The position numbers were made by a program, and so were the translations under genes. The notes below the pieces were generated by a model. It was given only the letters and a program-made list of their open reading frames with translations, was not told where the DNA came from and searched no databases. From Phenylobacterium sp. (GTDB taxonomy: Bacteria > Pseudomonadota > Alphaproteobacteria > Caulobacterales > Caulobacteraceae): DNA of 64,000 nucleotides. Positions 42,455 to 51,735 of this stretch are shown here, piece by piece. The number at the start of each line of letters is the position of its first letter. Positions within the stretch are counted from its first letter, which is position 1. The stretch covers positions 62,001 to 126,000 of the forward strand of contig NZ_JAUSCJ010000022.1 in NCBI RefSeq assembly GCF_030651185.1, written 5' to 3'.

Positions 42455-43054
42455 ACCGAAGGCGACGAGGACGCCGCCGGTCACCCGGTCCAACCAGCGA
42501 ACCACGGCGGCGCGCTTCAAGACCTTGGCGATCGGTTGGGTCGCGGCGATCAGCAGGCCCAGCCACACCACGCCCAGCAGGACGTGGATGGTGGTCAGCA
42601 GCAGCATGAAGGGCGCGGCGGGGACCCCGGCCGGCAGGAACTGCGGCAGGAACGAAACGTAGAAGACCCCCATCTTCGGGTTCAGCATGTTGGACAGGAA
42701 GCCCCGTCGCATCCACGCAAGGTCGGAGCCCTCCAGGACCGGCGCGTCGGCCATCTCGAAATTGTCGCGGGGCCGCAGGATCAGGCCGATCCCCAGCCAG
42801 ACCAGATAGGCCGCGCCGGCCCATTTGAGGAGGGTGAAGGCCACCACTGAGGCCTGCAGCACGGCGCCCAGGCCCACGGCGACGAGCCCGCCCCAGGCGA
42901 AGCAGCCGGCGAGAATTCCCACCATGGCCAGGGCGGCGCGCTTGGGCCCCTCCACCGCGGCGGTGCGCAGGATCAGCGCTGTATCCAGGCCCGGCGTCAG
43001 GGTCAGCAATCCAGCCGCCACTGTGAAGGCCAGCAGCGCCTGGAGGACCGTCAC
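42428..43054 (-). CDS. LysE-family amino-acid/metabolite exporter
   Basis: A 208-residue inner-membrane protein with about six hydrophobic segments. It has the family start (LLTLTPGLDTALILRTA) and the conserved middle (LLKWAGAAYLVWLGIGLI, RRGFLSNMLNPKMGVFYVSFLPQFL). Members export lysine, homoserine lactone, threonine or other small molecules; the substrate cannot be read here. It is coupled to hisI by an ATGA overlap and runs convergently into phoD. Confidence 0.9.
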   Translation of the reverse strand: MTVLQALLAFTVAAGLLTLTPGLDTALILRTAAVEGPKRAALAMVGILAGCFAWGGLVAVGLGAVLQASVVAFTLLKWAGAAYLVWLGIGLILRPRDNFEMADAPVLEGSDLAWMRRGFLSNMLNPKMGVFYVSFLPQFLPAGVPAAPFMLLLTTIHVLLGVVWLGLLIAATQPIAKVLKRAAVVRWLDRVTGGVLVAFGLRLAFDRR

Positions 43055-43452
43055 GGCAGCCGTTCCTTCAACTTGCCGTTCTCCACCACCCGGTAGAAGC
43101 AGGTTCGGAAGCCGGTATGGCAGGCGCCGCCGTCGCCCTCGGGCGTCACCTTCAGCAGGATGGCGTCCTGGTCGCAGTCGATGCGCACTTCTTCCACCAG
43201 CTGGATCTGGCCGCTGGTGGCGCCCTTGTGCCAGAGCTCGTTGCGCGAGCGGCTGAAGTAATAGACCTCACCGGTGGCGAGCGTCCGCTCCAAGGCCTCG
43301 GCGTTCATGTACCCCAGCATCAGCACCTCGCCGGTCTCGGCATGGGTGGCGATGGCCGGGATCAGGCCGGCTGAGTCGAACCGCGGGGCGAGCAGGTCAC
43401 CGCGTTCGAGGATTTCCTTGGTGGTGGCGGTGGGGAAACTAGGTTTAGCCAT
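43051..43452 (-). CDS. hisI: Phosphoribosyl-AMP cyclohydrolase
   Basis: A 133-residue stand-alone HisI, the third step of histidine synthesis (opens the adenine ring of PR-AMP). Zinc and magnesium ligands are visible in IDCDQDAILL, ACHTGFRTCFYR and the upstream LWHKGATSG. There is no fused HisE pyrophosphohydrolase domain, as usual in alphaproteobacteria. Its stop overlaps the lysE start. Only 45 nt separate it from the divergent DUF817 gene. Confidence 0.95.
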   Translation of the reverse strand: MAKPSFPTATTKEILERGDLLAPRFDSAGLIPAIATHAETGEVLMLGYMNAEALERTLATGEVYYFSRSRNELWHKGATSGQIQLVEEVRIDCDQDAILLKVTPEGDGGACHTGFRTCFYRVVENGKLKERLP

Positions 43453-43497
43453 AGGGGCATATGGCGCCGATCAGGTGCGTCGCGCTAGCGTCACCGC

Positions 43498-44379
43498 ATG
43501 AGTCTCAGGGACTGGATCAAGGGCCGGGTGGCCGCGATGGACCTGGCCGTCCGTCCCTGGGCGGGCCGCTCGCGGCTCAACGCCTTCGCCTACGAGTTCC
43601 TGCTGTTCGGGCTGAAGCAGGCCTGGGCATGCCTCTACGGCGGGGCGATGGTCGCCCTGCTGATCGGCAACCATCTCTGGTGGCCGGCCGACGCGGCCCT
43701 GACCCGCTACGACTTCCTGGTGATCGCCGCGCTCGGCCTGCAGGTCGTCCTGCTGGCGACGAAGCTGGAGCGCTGGGACGAGGCTGTTGTGATCGCGGTC
43801 TTCCACGTGGTCGGCACGATCATGGAGATCTTCAAGACCAGCCACGGATCGTGGATTTATCCTGAGCCGTCCCTCCTGCGGATCGCTGGTGTGCCGCTGT
43901 TCTCGGGCTTCATGTACGCGGCCATCGGCAGCTATATCGCCCGCGCCTGGCGGCTGTTCGACATCCGCTTCAGCAACTACCCGCCGCTGTGGGGCCCGTG
44001 GCTGCTGGCGATCCTCAGCTACGCCAACTTCTTCACCCACCACTATACGGTCGACATCCGCTGGGGCCTGTTCGTCCTGTCGGTGGTGCTGTTCGGAGGG
44101 CGGAGCTTCCAGTTCACCGCCTATCTGAAGCCCCGGTCGATGCCGATGCTGATGGGCTTCTTCCTGGTGGCGATCTTCATCTGGTTCGCCGAGAACATCG
44201 GCACCTTCACGGCGACCTGGACCTATCCCCAGCAGGCCGCGGAATGGCGCCCCGTCGGCCTGGCCAAGCTGGGGTCGTGGTACCTGCTGATGATGCTGAG
44301 CTTTGTGTTGGTCACCCTCGTCCACCGGCCGCGGCCGGTGGAGAGCGATGAGCCTCGGACGTCCCTGCTGGACGCCTGA
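43498..44379 (+). CDS. DUF817 integral membrane protein
   Basis: A 293-residue protein with about seven or eight hydrophobic helices. Conserved DUF817-like stretches are FEFLLFGLKQ-type start (FAYEFLLFGLKQAWA), EIFKTSHGSWIYPEP, PLFSGFMYAAIGSYIARAW and FWFAENIGTF-like FIWFAENIGTFTATW. No function is known for the family. It faces hisI across a short divergent gap and is followed 4 nt later by convergent folE. Confidence 0.85.
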   Translation: MSLRDWIKGRVAAMDLAVRPWAGRSRLNAFAYEFLLFGLKQAWACLYGGAMVALLIGNHLWWPADAALTRYDFLVIAALGLQVVLLATKLERWDEAVVIAVFHVVGTIMEIFKTSHGSWIYPEPSLLRIAGVPLFSGFMYAAIGSYIARAWRLFDIRFSNYPPLWGPWLLAILSYANFFTHHYTVDIRWGLFVLSVVLFGGRSFQFTAYLKPRSMPMLMGFFLVAIFIWFAENIGTFTATWTYPQQAAEWRPVGLAKLGSWYLLMMLSFVLVTLVHRPRPVESDEPRTSLLDA

Positions 44380-44383
44380 CGTC

Positions 44384-45013
44384 CTAGCGGTTGACGAAGT
44401 CCAGGAACCGCTGACGCAGGGTGGCGTCGGTCTTGAAGACGCCCGTGAACTGGGTGGTGATGGTGGTGACGTGGCGGTGGTGAACGCCGCGGGTGGTCAT
44501 GCACTGGTGGGCGGCGTCGATCAGGACGGCGACGCCGGCTGGGCGCAGGCTGTCGGTGATGGCGTCGGCGATCTGCTGGGTCATGGTCTCCTGGGTCTGG
44601 AGGCGGCGGGCGAAGATCTCGACCACCTTGGCCAGCTTGGAGATGCCGACCACGCGGTTCGTCGGCATGTAGGCCACGTAGGCCTTGCCCAGGAACGGCG
44701 CCATGTGGTGCTCGCAGTGGCTCTCCACCTCGATCTCGCGCAGCATGACGATGTCGTCATAGCCCTGCACGTCCTCGAAGGTGCGCGAGAGTTCCTTGGC
44801 CGGATCGAGGCTGTAGCCTTCAAACCATTCGCCATAGGCGTCGACCACCCGCTTGGGAGTGTCGATCACGCCTTCACGCCGCGGATCGTCACCGGCCCAC
44901 GCGATCAGCGTGCGCACAGCTTCCATCGCCTCTTCGCGCGTCGGGCGCTTCACGGCTTCAAGATCAACGCCGGATGTGCCGACGAGGGTTCGGTCGCGAG
45001 TACCAGCGTCCAT
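44384..45013 (-). CDS. folE: GTP cyclohydrolase I
   Basis: A 209-residue enzyme converting GTP to 7,8-dihydroneopterin triphosphate for folate synthesis. Zinc and catalytic residues are in ESHCEHHMAPFLG (Cys, His) and QCMTTRGVHH (Cys, His-His). The QTQETMTQQIADAI stretch is typical. The N-terminal 25 residues are family-variable. It stands alone, transcribed away from cysS. Confidence 0.96.
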   Translation of the reverse strand: MDAGTRDRTLVGTSGVDLEAVKRPTREEAMEAVRTLIAWAGDDPRREGVIDTPKRVVDAYGEWFEGYSLDPAKELSRTFEDVQGYDDIVMLREIEVESHCEHHMAPFLGKAYVAYMPTNRVVGISKLAKVVEIFARRLQTQETMTQQIADAITDSLRPAGVAVLIDAAHQCMTTRGVHHRHVTTITTQFTGVFKTDATLRQRFLDFVNR

Positions 45014-45193
45014 GTGAGATCGGTTCTTTCCAGGGCTGAGTTGCGCCGGGACGAAGGTCCCGGAGATTACGCGTGGCCACCCTTAATACGTAAGGCGAAG
45101 CTTTCCGGATGCGAGACCCGTGGCTTCCCTGACGCCCCGTCTGTATATGGGGCGCAAGCCTTTCCCGGCAACTGTTACGCAGCGTCAGACCCT

Positions 45194-46588
45194 ATGACTT
45201 TGAATCTCTACGACACCATGGCCCGCGCAAAACGGCCCTTCGTCCCCCACGATCCGAAGCGGGTGACGATGTATGTGTGCGGTCCGACGGTCTATAATTA
45301 CGCCCACATCGGCAACGCCCGGCCCGTCGTGGCCTTCGATGTCCTGTTCCGTCTGCTGCGTCACACCTACGGCGCGGACGCGGTGATCTATGCGGCCAAC
45401 GTCACCGACGTGGACGACAAGATCAACAAGAAGGCCGCCGAGGAAGGGGTCGATATCTCGGTCATCACAGACCGCTATCTCGACATCTACAACGCCGACA
45501 TGTCGGTGCTGGGGGCCCTGCGGCCCACCCACCAGCCGCGCGCCACCCAGACCATGGACGCGATCATCGCCATGATCGGCAGGTTGATGAACAACAAGGC
45601 GGCCTACGCCGCCGAGGGCCATGTGCTCTTCAACACCCAGTCCTATGCCGATTACGGAAAGCTCTCGGGCCACCCGATGGAGGACATGATCGCCGGCGCC
45701 CGGGTCGACGTGGCGCCCTACAAGCAACACCCCGCCGACTTCGTGCTGTGGAAGCCGTCCAAGGAGAACGAGCCGGTCTGGGAAAGTCCCTGGGGTCCCG
45801 GCCGTCCCGGCTGGCACATCGAGTGCTCGGCCATGATCGAGCAGAGCCTGGGCCTGCCCATCGACATCCATGGCGGCGGCATCGACCTGTTGTTCCCGCA
45901 CCATGAGAACGAGATGGCCCAGGGTCTCTGCGCTGGCCATGATCACGGCGGCGCCGCCGAGTACGCCCGCTACTGGATGCACAACGGCTTCCTGAACATG
46001 GGCGCCGAGAAGATGTCCAAGAGCGTCGGAAATGTCGCCCTGGTGCACCAGCTCATCGAGCAGGCGCCGGGCGAGGCCCTGCGCTGGGCCCTGCTGGTGG
46101 GCCAGTATCGTGCGCCGCTGGACTGGACCGACGACCTGATCGAGCAGTCGAAGAAGGCGCTCGATCGGCTGTACGGCGCCCTGCGCCGGTCCAGCGAGGT
46201 GAAGGCGCAGGCCACAGGCCCCTCGGTGGCCTTCCTGGAAGCGCTTGAGGACGATCTCAACACTCCGGCCGCCATGGCCGAGCTGTTCGCCATGGCCACG
46301 GCCCTGGAGACCGCCCGCGGCGAGGACCGCGCCTATGCCAAGGGCGAGCTGCTGGCCTCGGCCAACCTGATGGGCTTCCTGTTCGCCGACCCGGAGTACT
46401 GGTTCCAGGCGGGCGTCAGCGATGAGCTGCGCGAAAAGGTCGACGGCCTGATCGCCGACCGGGTGGCCGCGCGCGCCGCCAAGGACTGGGCCGCCGCCGA
46501 CCGCATCCGGGGCGAGCTCACGGCGTTGAACATCGAAGTGATGGACAATCCGACCGGTGCGACCTGGCGGATCAAGGAGCAAGCCTGA
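45194..46588 (+). CDS. cysS: Cysteinyl-tRNA synthetase
   Basis: A 464-residue class I synthetase. Zinc-binding CGPTVYNYAHIGN with the HIGH-type HIGN near residue 36, WHIECSAM and HHENE in the middle, and KMSKSVGN near 275 are all present, with a helical anticodon domain behind. ATG 45194 is the natural start; the frame is open far upstream but that part overlaps folE. The stop overlaps the next gene by 1 nt. A GCCCC/GGGGC inverted repeat lies in the leader (about 45134-45160), of unknown role. Confidence 0.96.
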   Translation: MTLNLYDTMARAKRPFVPHDPKRVTMYVCGPTVYNYAHIGNARPVVAFDVLFRLLRHTYGADAVIYAANVTDVDDKINKKAAEEGVDISVITDRYLDIYNADMSVLGALRPTHQPRATQTMDAIIAMIGRLMNNKAAYAAEGHVLFNTQSYADYGKLSGHPMEDMIAGARVDVAPYKQHPADFVLWKPSKENEPVWESPWGPGRPGWHIECSAMIEQSLGLPIDIHGGGIDLLFPHHENEMAQGLCAGHDHGGAAEYARYWMHNGFLNMGAEKMSKSVGNVALVHQLIEQAPGEALRWALLVGQYRAPLDWTDDLIEQSKKALDRLYGALRRSSEVKAQATGPSVAFLEALEDDLNTPAAMAELFAMATALETARGEDRAYAKGELLASANLMGFLFADPEYWFQAGVSDELREKVDGLIADRVAARAAKDWAAADRIRGELTALNIEVMDNPTGATWRIKEQA

Positions 46589-47139
46589 TGCCTTCGATCA
46601 CCGCTCCAAAGGTCTTCACCCCCGGCGCGGGGCTGACCTTCAAGAAGTCCGGCGGCGGCCAGGGGCCCGGCGGCGAGAAGATTGAGCACCGGATCGGGGT
46701 CCAGGCCCCGGCCCGGGTGGTCTGGGAAGTCCTGGCCGACCTGGACGCCTGGTCGGAGTGGAATCCGCTCTACACCAAGGTCCAGGGTCAGCTCGCCATC
46801 GGCGGGACGCTGGTCCTGACCCTGCAGCTTCCCGACGAGTCGCCCGAGACCATCCGCCCCGTGGTCACCGACTGGACACCGGACTCCCTGCTGCACTGGA
46901 AGCTGACCCTGGCCGGCGGCCTGGTGCGCAGCGTGCGCTACCTGGAGATCGACGAACTGGCCGAGGCCAGCTGCATCTTCGCCAATGGCGAGATCATGGG
47001 CGGACTGCTGGGCCGCTATGTCGCCAAGCGCATGGGACGCAAGATGTACCGCGGCTTCGAGGCCATGGGCGAGGCCCTCAAGGTCCGCGCCGAGGCCAGG
47101 TGGCGTGTCCAGGGCGGAAACCCTACATCCGCCTCATGA
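46588..47139 (+). CDS. SRPBCC-fold lipid/ligand-binding protein
   Basis: A 183-residue protein with the START/polyketide-cyclase (SRPBCC) pattern: IEHRIGVQAPARVVWEVLADLDAWSEWNPLY, then GGTLVLTL, DSLLHWKLTLAG and a long C-terminal helix with GMRKMYRGFEAMGEALK-like wording (RKMYRGFEAMGEALK). Such proteins bind hydrophobic ligands; none can be assigned. It is coupled to cysS upstream and to the IscU-like gene downstream (ATGA). Confidence 0.8.
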   Translation: MPSITAPKVFTPGAGLTFKKSGGGQGPGGEKIEHRIGVQAPARVVWEVLADLDAWSEWNPLYTKVQGQLAIGGTLVLTLQLPDESPETIRPVVTDWTPDSLLHWKLTLAGGLVRSVRYLEIDELAEASCIFANGEIMGGLLGRYVAKRMGRKMYRGFEAMGEALKVRAEARWRVQGGNPTSAS

Positions 47140-47585
47140 TTGACGACCTCTATTCCAGCAAGCTGCTGAAGCTGGCGGCCAACCTGCCGCACGCCGGGCG
47201 GCTGCCGGAGCCGGAAGGCTCCTCGGAGAAGGTTTCCAAGCTCTGCGGCAGCCGGGTGACCATCGACGTGATCATGGATGGCGACCGGGTGGGGCAGTTC
47301 GCGCAGGACGTGAAGGCCTGCGCGCTGGGCCAGGCCTCGGCCGCGGTGCTGGGTGCCCACGTGCTCGGAGCCACGCTGGCGGAGATCGAGATGGCCCGTG
47401 ACCAGTTCCGTGCTATGTTGAAGGACGGCGCAACTGCGCCTGTTGGACGTTTTTCGGACCTAGAAATGCTCGCGCCCGTGAAGGATTACCCGGCCCGCCA
47501 CACCTCGACGCTCCTGGCGTTCGAGGCCGCGACCGACGCTGTCCGCCAGGCGAGCACCCGAACTAGCCGCGCCGGCATAGCTTGA
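47136..47585 (+). CDS. IscU/NifU-like iron-sulfur scaffold protein (variant)
   Basis: A 149-residue protein like the NifU N-terminal/IscU family: MIDDLYSSKLLKLAANLPHAGRL at the start, KLCGSRVTIDV with the first Cys, and VKACALGQASAAVLG with the second. The third cluster Cys, normally in a RRxCALL-type helix, is replaced by Thr/Ser in ARHTSTLLAFEA. It may therefore carry or deliver clusters differently from IscU. It starts inside the SRPBCC stop (ATGA) and lies 59 nt before yidD. Confidence 0.8.
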   Translation: MIDDLYSSKLLKLAANLPHAGRLPEPEGSSEKVSKLCGSRVTIDVIMDGDRVGQFAQDVKACALGQASAAVLGAHVLGATLAEIEMARDQFRAMLKDGATAPVGRFSDLEMLAPVKDYPARHTSTLLAFEAATDAVRQASTRTSRAGIA

Positions 47586-47644
47586 TCGCCACCAACCGTC
47601 GGCGTAATCGCTGCGGTTGATTTGCAAGGCGTCTGCGTCCCGGC

Positions 47645-47914
47645 ATGACCTTTTATGAAACCTGCGTCAGAGGTGGGCTCCGCGCCTACAAGCTGACGCT
47701 TTCGCCTTTGATCGGGCGCCAATGCCGGTTTCTTCCGACCTGTTCGGAATATGCGGCGGAGGCCTTGATCGGGCATGGCCCCTGGCGCGGCTCCTGGCTC
47801 GCGGTCCGGCGGTTGTGCCGCTGTCATCCTCTGGGCGGTTCGGGCTATGACCCGCCGCCCCCGCCGCGCGGGAAGCCCGAGGGCTCCGCCCGGAAATGGA
47901 CGTGTGAAACATGA
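47645..47914 (+). CDS. yidD: Membrane protein insertion efficiency factor YidD
   Basis: An 89-residue protein with the full YidD signature: [25 protein letters not shown] and a Cys/His/Gly-rich [15 protein letters not shown] near residue 60. YidD helps the YidC/Sec insertion pathway at the inner membrane. In many bacteria it sits between rnpA and yidC; here it is nearly 40 kb away, between an IscU-like gene and thrS, which it overlaps by 4 nt. Confidence 0.93.
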   Translation: MTFYETCVRGGLRAYKLTLSPLIGRQCRFLPTCSEYAAEALIGHGPWRGSWLAVRRLCRCHPLGGSGYDPPPPPRGKPEGSARKWTCET

Positions 47915-49893
47915 TCGACCTGATTTTCCCCGACGGCTCCCAGCGCCAGTACGAAGACGGCGCCACGGGCCGTTCCGTCGCCGCCTCCATCGCCAAATCC
48001 CTGGAGAAGCGCGCCGTCCTCATCAAGCTGGACGGCAAGCTCTATGACCTCGACCGCGCCCTGCCGTCCGGCGGCGTGTTCGAGATTCTCACGCGCGACG
48101 CGCCGGAGGCCCTCGACACCATCCGCCACGACGCCAGCCATGTGATGGCCGAGGCGGTGCAGGAGCTGTTCCCCGGCACGCAGGTGACCATCGGCCCGGC
48201 CATCGAGGACGGCTTCTATTACGACTTCGCCCGCGACACGCCCTTCAGCACGGACGACCTGGCGACGATCGAAAAGCGCATGAAGGAGATCGTCGACCGC
48301 GACGAGCCGATCACGCGTGAGGTCTGGAACCGCGACGAGGCCATCGAGCATTTCAAGTCGATCGGTGAGGCCTACAAGGCCGAGATCATCTCCGACCTCC
48401 CCGAGAGCGAGGAGATCACGGTCTATCGCCAGGGCGCCTGGAAGGACCTGTGCCTGGGTCCGCACCTGCCCTCCACGAAGCATGTCGGCAAGGCCTTCAA
48501 GCTGACCAAGGTGGCCGGCGCCTACTGGCGCGGCGACCACCGCAACGCCCAGCTGCAGCGCATCTACGGCACGGCCTGGGCCAGCGAGGCCGACCTCGAG
48601 GCCTATCTCCTGCGCCTGGAGGAGGCCGAGAAGCGCGACCACCGCAAGATCGGTCGCGCCATGGACCTCTTCCACATGCAGGAAGAGGGCAGGGGCATGG
48701 TGTTCTGGCACGAGAAGGGCCTGACGCTGTGGCGCACGGTGGAGGCCTATGTCCGCCGTCGCCTGGAAGCCGCCGGCTACCAGGAGGTCCGAACGCCCCA
48801 GGTGCTGGACCGGGTGTTCTGGGAGAAGTCCGGCCACTGGGAGAAGTACCGTCCCAACATGTTCGTCTGCGAGACGGAGGAGGGCGAAGAACTTTCTCTG
48901 AAGCCGATGAACTGCCCGGGCCACGTGCAGATCTTCAAGTTCGGCCAGAAGTCCTATCGCGACCTGCCCTTGCGCATGGCCGAGTTCGGCGCCTGCCACC
49001 GCTATGAGCCCTCAGGCTCCCTGCACGGCCTGATGCGGGTGCGCGCCTTTACCCAGGACGACGCCCACATCTTCTGCCGCGAGGACCAGATCGAGGAGGA
49101 GACGGCGAACTTCATCGAGCTGGCCAGTTCGATCCATGCCGACTTCGGCCTGACGCGCGACCACATCACGCTGGCCACGCGGCCCGAGGTGCGGGCCGGC
49201 AGCGACGAGTTCTGGGACAAGGCCGAGGCCCAGATGCTTTCGGCGGCCCGCAAGGCCGGTGTCGAGCCGGTGATCGCGGAGGGCGACGGCGCCTTCTATG
49301 CGCCCAAGCTCGACTTCGTGCTGAAGGACGCCATCGGCCGCACGTGGGTCTGCGGCACGATCCAGCTGGACTACGTCCTGCCCGAGCGTCTCGACGCCGA
49401 GTATGTGGCCGAGGATGGCTCCAAGCAGCGGCCGGTCATGCTGCACCGGGCCATCTGCGGCTCGCTGGAGCGCTTCATCGGGGTGCTGATCGAGAACTAC
49501 GCCGGGGCCTTCCCGCTGTGGCTGGCGCCGACGCAGGTGGTGGTCGCCACAATTACGTCCGACGCCAATGATTATGCCCTTCAGGTCGCTCAAGAATTGC
49601 GCGCCGCGGGTCTGCGGGTTGAAACCGATCTTCGCAATGAGAAGATCAACTACAAGATTCGCGAACACAGTCTCGGCAAGACCCCGGTGATCGCCGTGGT
49701 CGGCCGGCGGGAAGCCGAGGAGGGCAAGGTGGCGTTGCGGCGGTTTGGATCGGACGGGCAGGAAATCCTTTCGCTCGCTCAAGCCGCGAAGACTCTTGCC
49801 TTGGAAGCCTTAGCGCCCGATGTTGCCCGCTCCACCACGGGGGCGGCGTCCGTTTCCCCTCGTGAACCGGTCGGGGCCAGGGAGGCTGGATGA
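47911..49893 (+). CDS. thrS: Threonyl-tRNA synthetase
   Basis: A 660-residue class II synthetase. TGS domain (1-62, [17 protein letters not shown]), editing/SAD domain (about 65-225, [17 protein letters not shown]), catalytic core with [13 protein letters not shown], motif 2 [18 protein letters not shown], motif 3 [20 protein letters not shown], and the anticodon-binding domain (550-640). About 25 extra residues at the C-terminus are Ala/Ser/Pro-rich. It overlaps yidD upstream and the GT2 gene downstream, both by ATGA. Confidence 0.97.
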   Translation: MIDLIFPDGSQRQYEDGATGRSVAASIAKSLEKRAVLIKLDGKLYDLDRALPSGGVFEILTRDAPEALDTIRHDASHVMAEAVQELFPGTQVTIGPAIEDGFYYDFARDTPFSTDDLATIEKRMKEIVDRDEPITREVWNRDEAIEHFKSIGEAYKAEIISDLPESEEITVYRQGAWKDLCLGPHLPSTKHVGKAFKLTKVAGAYWRGDHRNAQLQRIYGTAWASEADLEAYLLRLEEAEKRDHRKIGRAMDLFHMQEEGRGMVFWHEKGLTLWRTVEAYVRRRLEAAGYQEVRTPQVLDRVFWEKSGHWEKYRPNMFVCETEEGEELSLKPMNCPGHVQIFKFGQKSYRDLPLRMAEFGACHRYEPSGSLHGLMRVRAFTQDDAHIFCREDQIEEETANFIELASSIHADFGLTRDHITLATRPEVRAGSDEFWDKAEAQMLSAARKAGVEPVIAEGDGAFYAPKLDFVLKDAIGRTWVCGTIQLDYVLPERLDAEYVAEDGSKQRPVMLHRAICGSLERFIGVLIENYAGAFPLWLAPTQVVVATITSDANDYALQVAQELRAAGLRVETDLRNEKINYKIREHSLGKTPVIAVVGRREAEEGKVALRRFGSDGQEILSLAQAAKTLALEALAPDVARSTTGAASVSPREPVGAREAG

Positions 49894-50828
49894 ACGGCAT
49901 CGCCGCACCGATCGTCGCTTACGAATCCGCGCCAACGCCTGAATTCGTAAGGCCGCGCCGCAAGGTGTCGGTGGTGATGGTTGTGTTCATGACCGGTGCG
50001 GCGCTTGAAGAAAGTGTCGCCTGCGTGCTGGCCGATCCCGCGGTCGATGAGTTCGTCATCGTCGACAACGGCTCGACTCGCATGGAGGCGGCGCGCCTCA
50101 CCGGGGTCGCCGACCGCGACCGCCGGGTGGTGTTGATCAACGGCCAGGGCAATGTCGGTTTCGCGCGTGGCGCGAATCTCGGCGCCAAGGCCGCCAGCGG
50201 CGACGTCATCGTCTTCCTCAATCCCGACGCCTTCCTACAGCCGGGCTGCGTCACCGAGCTGGTGCGGGCTATCGAGGGCCGCCCGGTGCCCTGCATCGTC
50301 GGCGGCCGGGTGCTGAACACCGACCGCACCGAACAGCGCGGCGCGCGCCGTGGCGATATCACGCCGATCAGCGCCCTGATGAGCCTCAGCCACCTGGCCA
50401 AGCACGTGCCGGCCTGGAGTCGCTACGAGGTGCATTGGGAGAACGACGCCGCGCCCGAGGGCGTGGCCGCCATCCCCACCATCTCCGGCGCCTGCTTCGC
50501 CATGCGCCGCGCGGACTTCGACGCCGTCCAGGGCTTCGATGAAGGCTATTTCCTGCACGTCGAGGACGTGGACCTGTGCTGGCGGGTGCGCCGCGCCGGG
50601 GGGATCGTGCTGTTCCAGCCCAAGGCCGAGGTGGTCCACCTGGGCCACACCAGCCACGCGAGCCCCATCAAGGTGGAGTTCCACAAGGGCGTCGGCCTGG
50701 CGCGCTATTTCCGCAAGCGGGCGGGGAATATCTCCGAGACCCTGCTGGCCTGGCTGCTCTCGCCGATCATCGTCTGCACCGCCGTCGCGCGCCCCATGAT
50801 GTGGCGCTTTCGAGGACGCACCACCTAG
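49890..50828 (+). CDS. Family 2 glycosyltransferase (rhamnosyltransferase-like)
   Basis: A 312-residue GT-A fold enzyme. [17 protein letters not shown] begins the nucleotide-sugar fold, [11 protein letters not shown] holds the first acidic motif, [15 protein letters not shown] and [12 protein letters not shown] the second, and [19 protein letters not shown] near 225 the ED catalytic region. This layout is that of WbbL-like rhamnosyltransferases acting on polysaccharides; donor and acceptor are inferred. A C-terminal hydrophobic helix (about 285-302) may hold it at the membrane. It overlaps thrS by 4 nt. Confidence 0.87.
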   Translation: MNGIAAPIVAYESAPTPEFVRPRRKVSVVMVVFMTGAALEESVACVLADPAVDEFVIVDNGSTRMEAARLTGVADRDRRVVLINGQGNVGFARGANLGAKAASGDVIVFLNPDAFLQPGCVTELVRAIEGRPVPCIVGGRVLNTDRTEQRGARRGDITPISALMSLSHLAKHVPAWSRYEVHWENDAAPEGVAAIPTISGACFAMRRADFDAVQGFDEGYFLHVEDVDLCWRVRRAGGIVLFQPKAEVVHLGHTSHASPIKVEFHKGVGLARYFRKRAGNISETLLAWLLSPIIVCTAVARPMMWRFRGRTT

Positions 50829-50835
50829 ATCGCGC

Positions 50836-51735
50836 CTAGGCCGGGAACAGCCCCGCCCGCGCCACCGACGAGGTCGGCGGCTTTCCGAGCAGTTCTGACA
50901 CCCATTTCGCCGTACTGATCAGGCCGGGCAGGTCATAGCCGGTCTCGAACCCGGCCCGCTCCAGCATGTAGACCAGATCCTCGGTGCCGATGTTGCCTGT
51001 GGCGTCGGGCGCGAAGGGGCAGCCTCCCAGCCCGCCGCAGCTGGCGTCCAGGATGTCGACGCCGGCCTCCACGCCGGCATAGGCGTTGGCCAGGCCGGTG
51101 TTGCGCGTGTCGTGGAAGTGCAGGCGCAGTTTCTTGGTCCCGATCACCGCCTTCACCGCCTCGACCCGGGCGCGCACAGTCCAGGGATCGGCGACGCCGA
51201 TGGTGTCGGCGAGCGCGATTTCCGCGATGTTCAGGCTGGCGGCTTCCCGCGCCAGGGCCACCACCAGGTCTTGCGACACCTCGCCGTCGAAGGGGCAGCC
51301 AAAGGCCACGGAGAAGGTCGCGCTGATGGGCGGTCCACCCTCGGCGTCGCGGCGCGCGGCGATGGCGGCCAAGGCCGCCATCTGCTCCGCCGTGCTGGCG
51401 CCTTGGTTGCGGATGCCGAAGCCGTCGGTGGCGCAGACCACCACATTGGCCTCGTCACAGTTGGCGGCCACGGCCCGCTCCCAGCCCTTCATATTCAGCA
51501 CCAGGCCGATGCGCGAGCGTCCGGTCGTGGTGGGCAGGTCGGCCATAACCTCCTCGGCGCCAGCCATCTGCGGCACGCGCTTGGGATTGACGAAGGAGAC
51601 CGTCTCCATTCGCCGGGCGCCGGCGGCCTCCAGCCTGCCGATGAAGGCCAGCTTCTGATCGACATCCAGCAGGGCTTTTTCGTTCTGCAGCCCGTCGCGG
51701 GGCCCGACCTCGACGATCTCGATGAAGCGGCTCAT
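50836..51735 (-). CDS. mvaB: Hydroxymethylglutaryl-CoA lyase
   Basis: A 299-residue TIM-barrel lyase splitting HMG-CoA to acetoacetate and acetyl-CoA at the end of leucine breakdown. VGPRDGLQNE at the N-terminus, HFHDTRNTGLANAYAG with metal His residues near 230 and the G-loop CGGLGGCPFAPDATGN with catalytic Cys near 262 are all present. ATG 51735 overlaps the ArnT-like gene stop (ATGA). It could link to the acetoacetyl-CoA/PHB pool, but no other leucine-degradation gene is nearby. Confidence 0.93.
   Translation of the reverse strand: MSRFIEIVEVGPRDGLQNEKALLDVDQKLAFIGRLEAAGARRMETVSFVNPKRVPQMAGAEEVMADLPTTTGRSRIGLVLNMKGWERAVAANCDEANVVVCATDGFGIRNQGASTAEQMAALAAIAARRDAEGGPPISATFSVAFGCPFDGEVSQDLVVALAREAASLNIAEIALADTIGVADPWTVRARVEAVKAVIGTKKLRLHFHDTRNTGLANAYAGVEAGVDILDASCGGLGGCPFAPDATGNIGTEDLVYMLERAGFETGYDLPGLISTAKWVSELLGKPPTSSVARAGLFPA

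Noticed and set aside
45014..45193. Possible regulatory RNA or riboswitch before cysS
   Set aside because: Small inverted repeats (CCTTA/TAAGG, GCCCC/GGGGC) are present, but no known riboswitch or T-box layout; T-boxes are not expected in this group.
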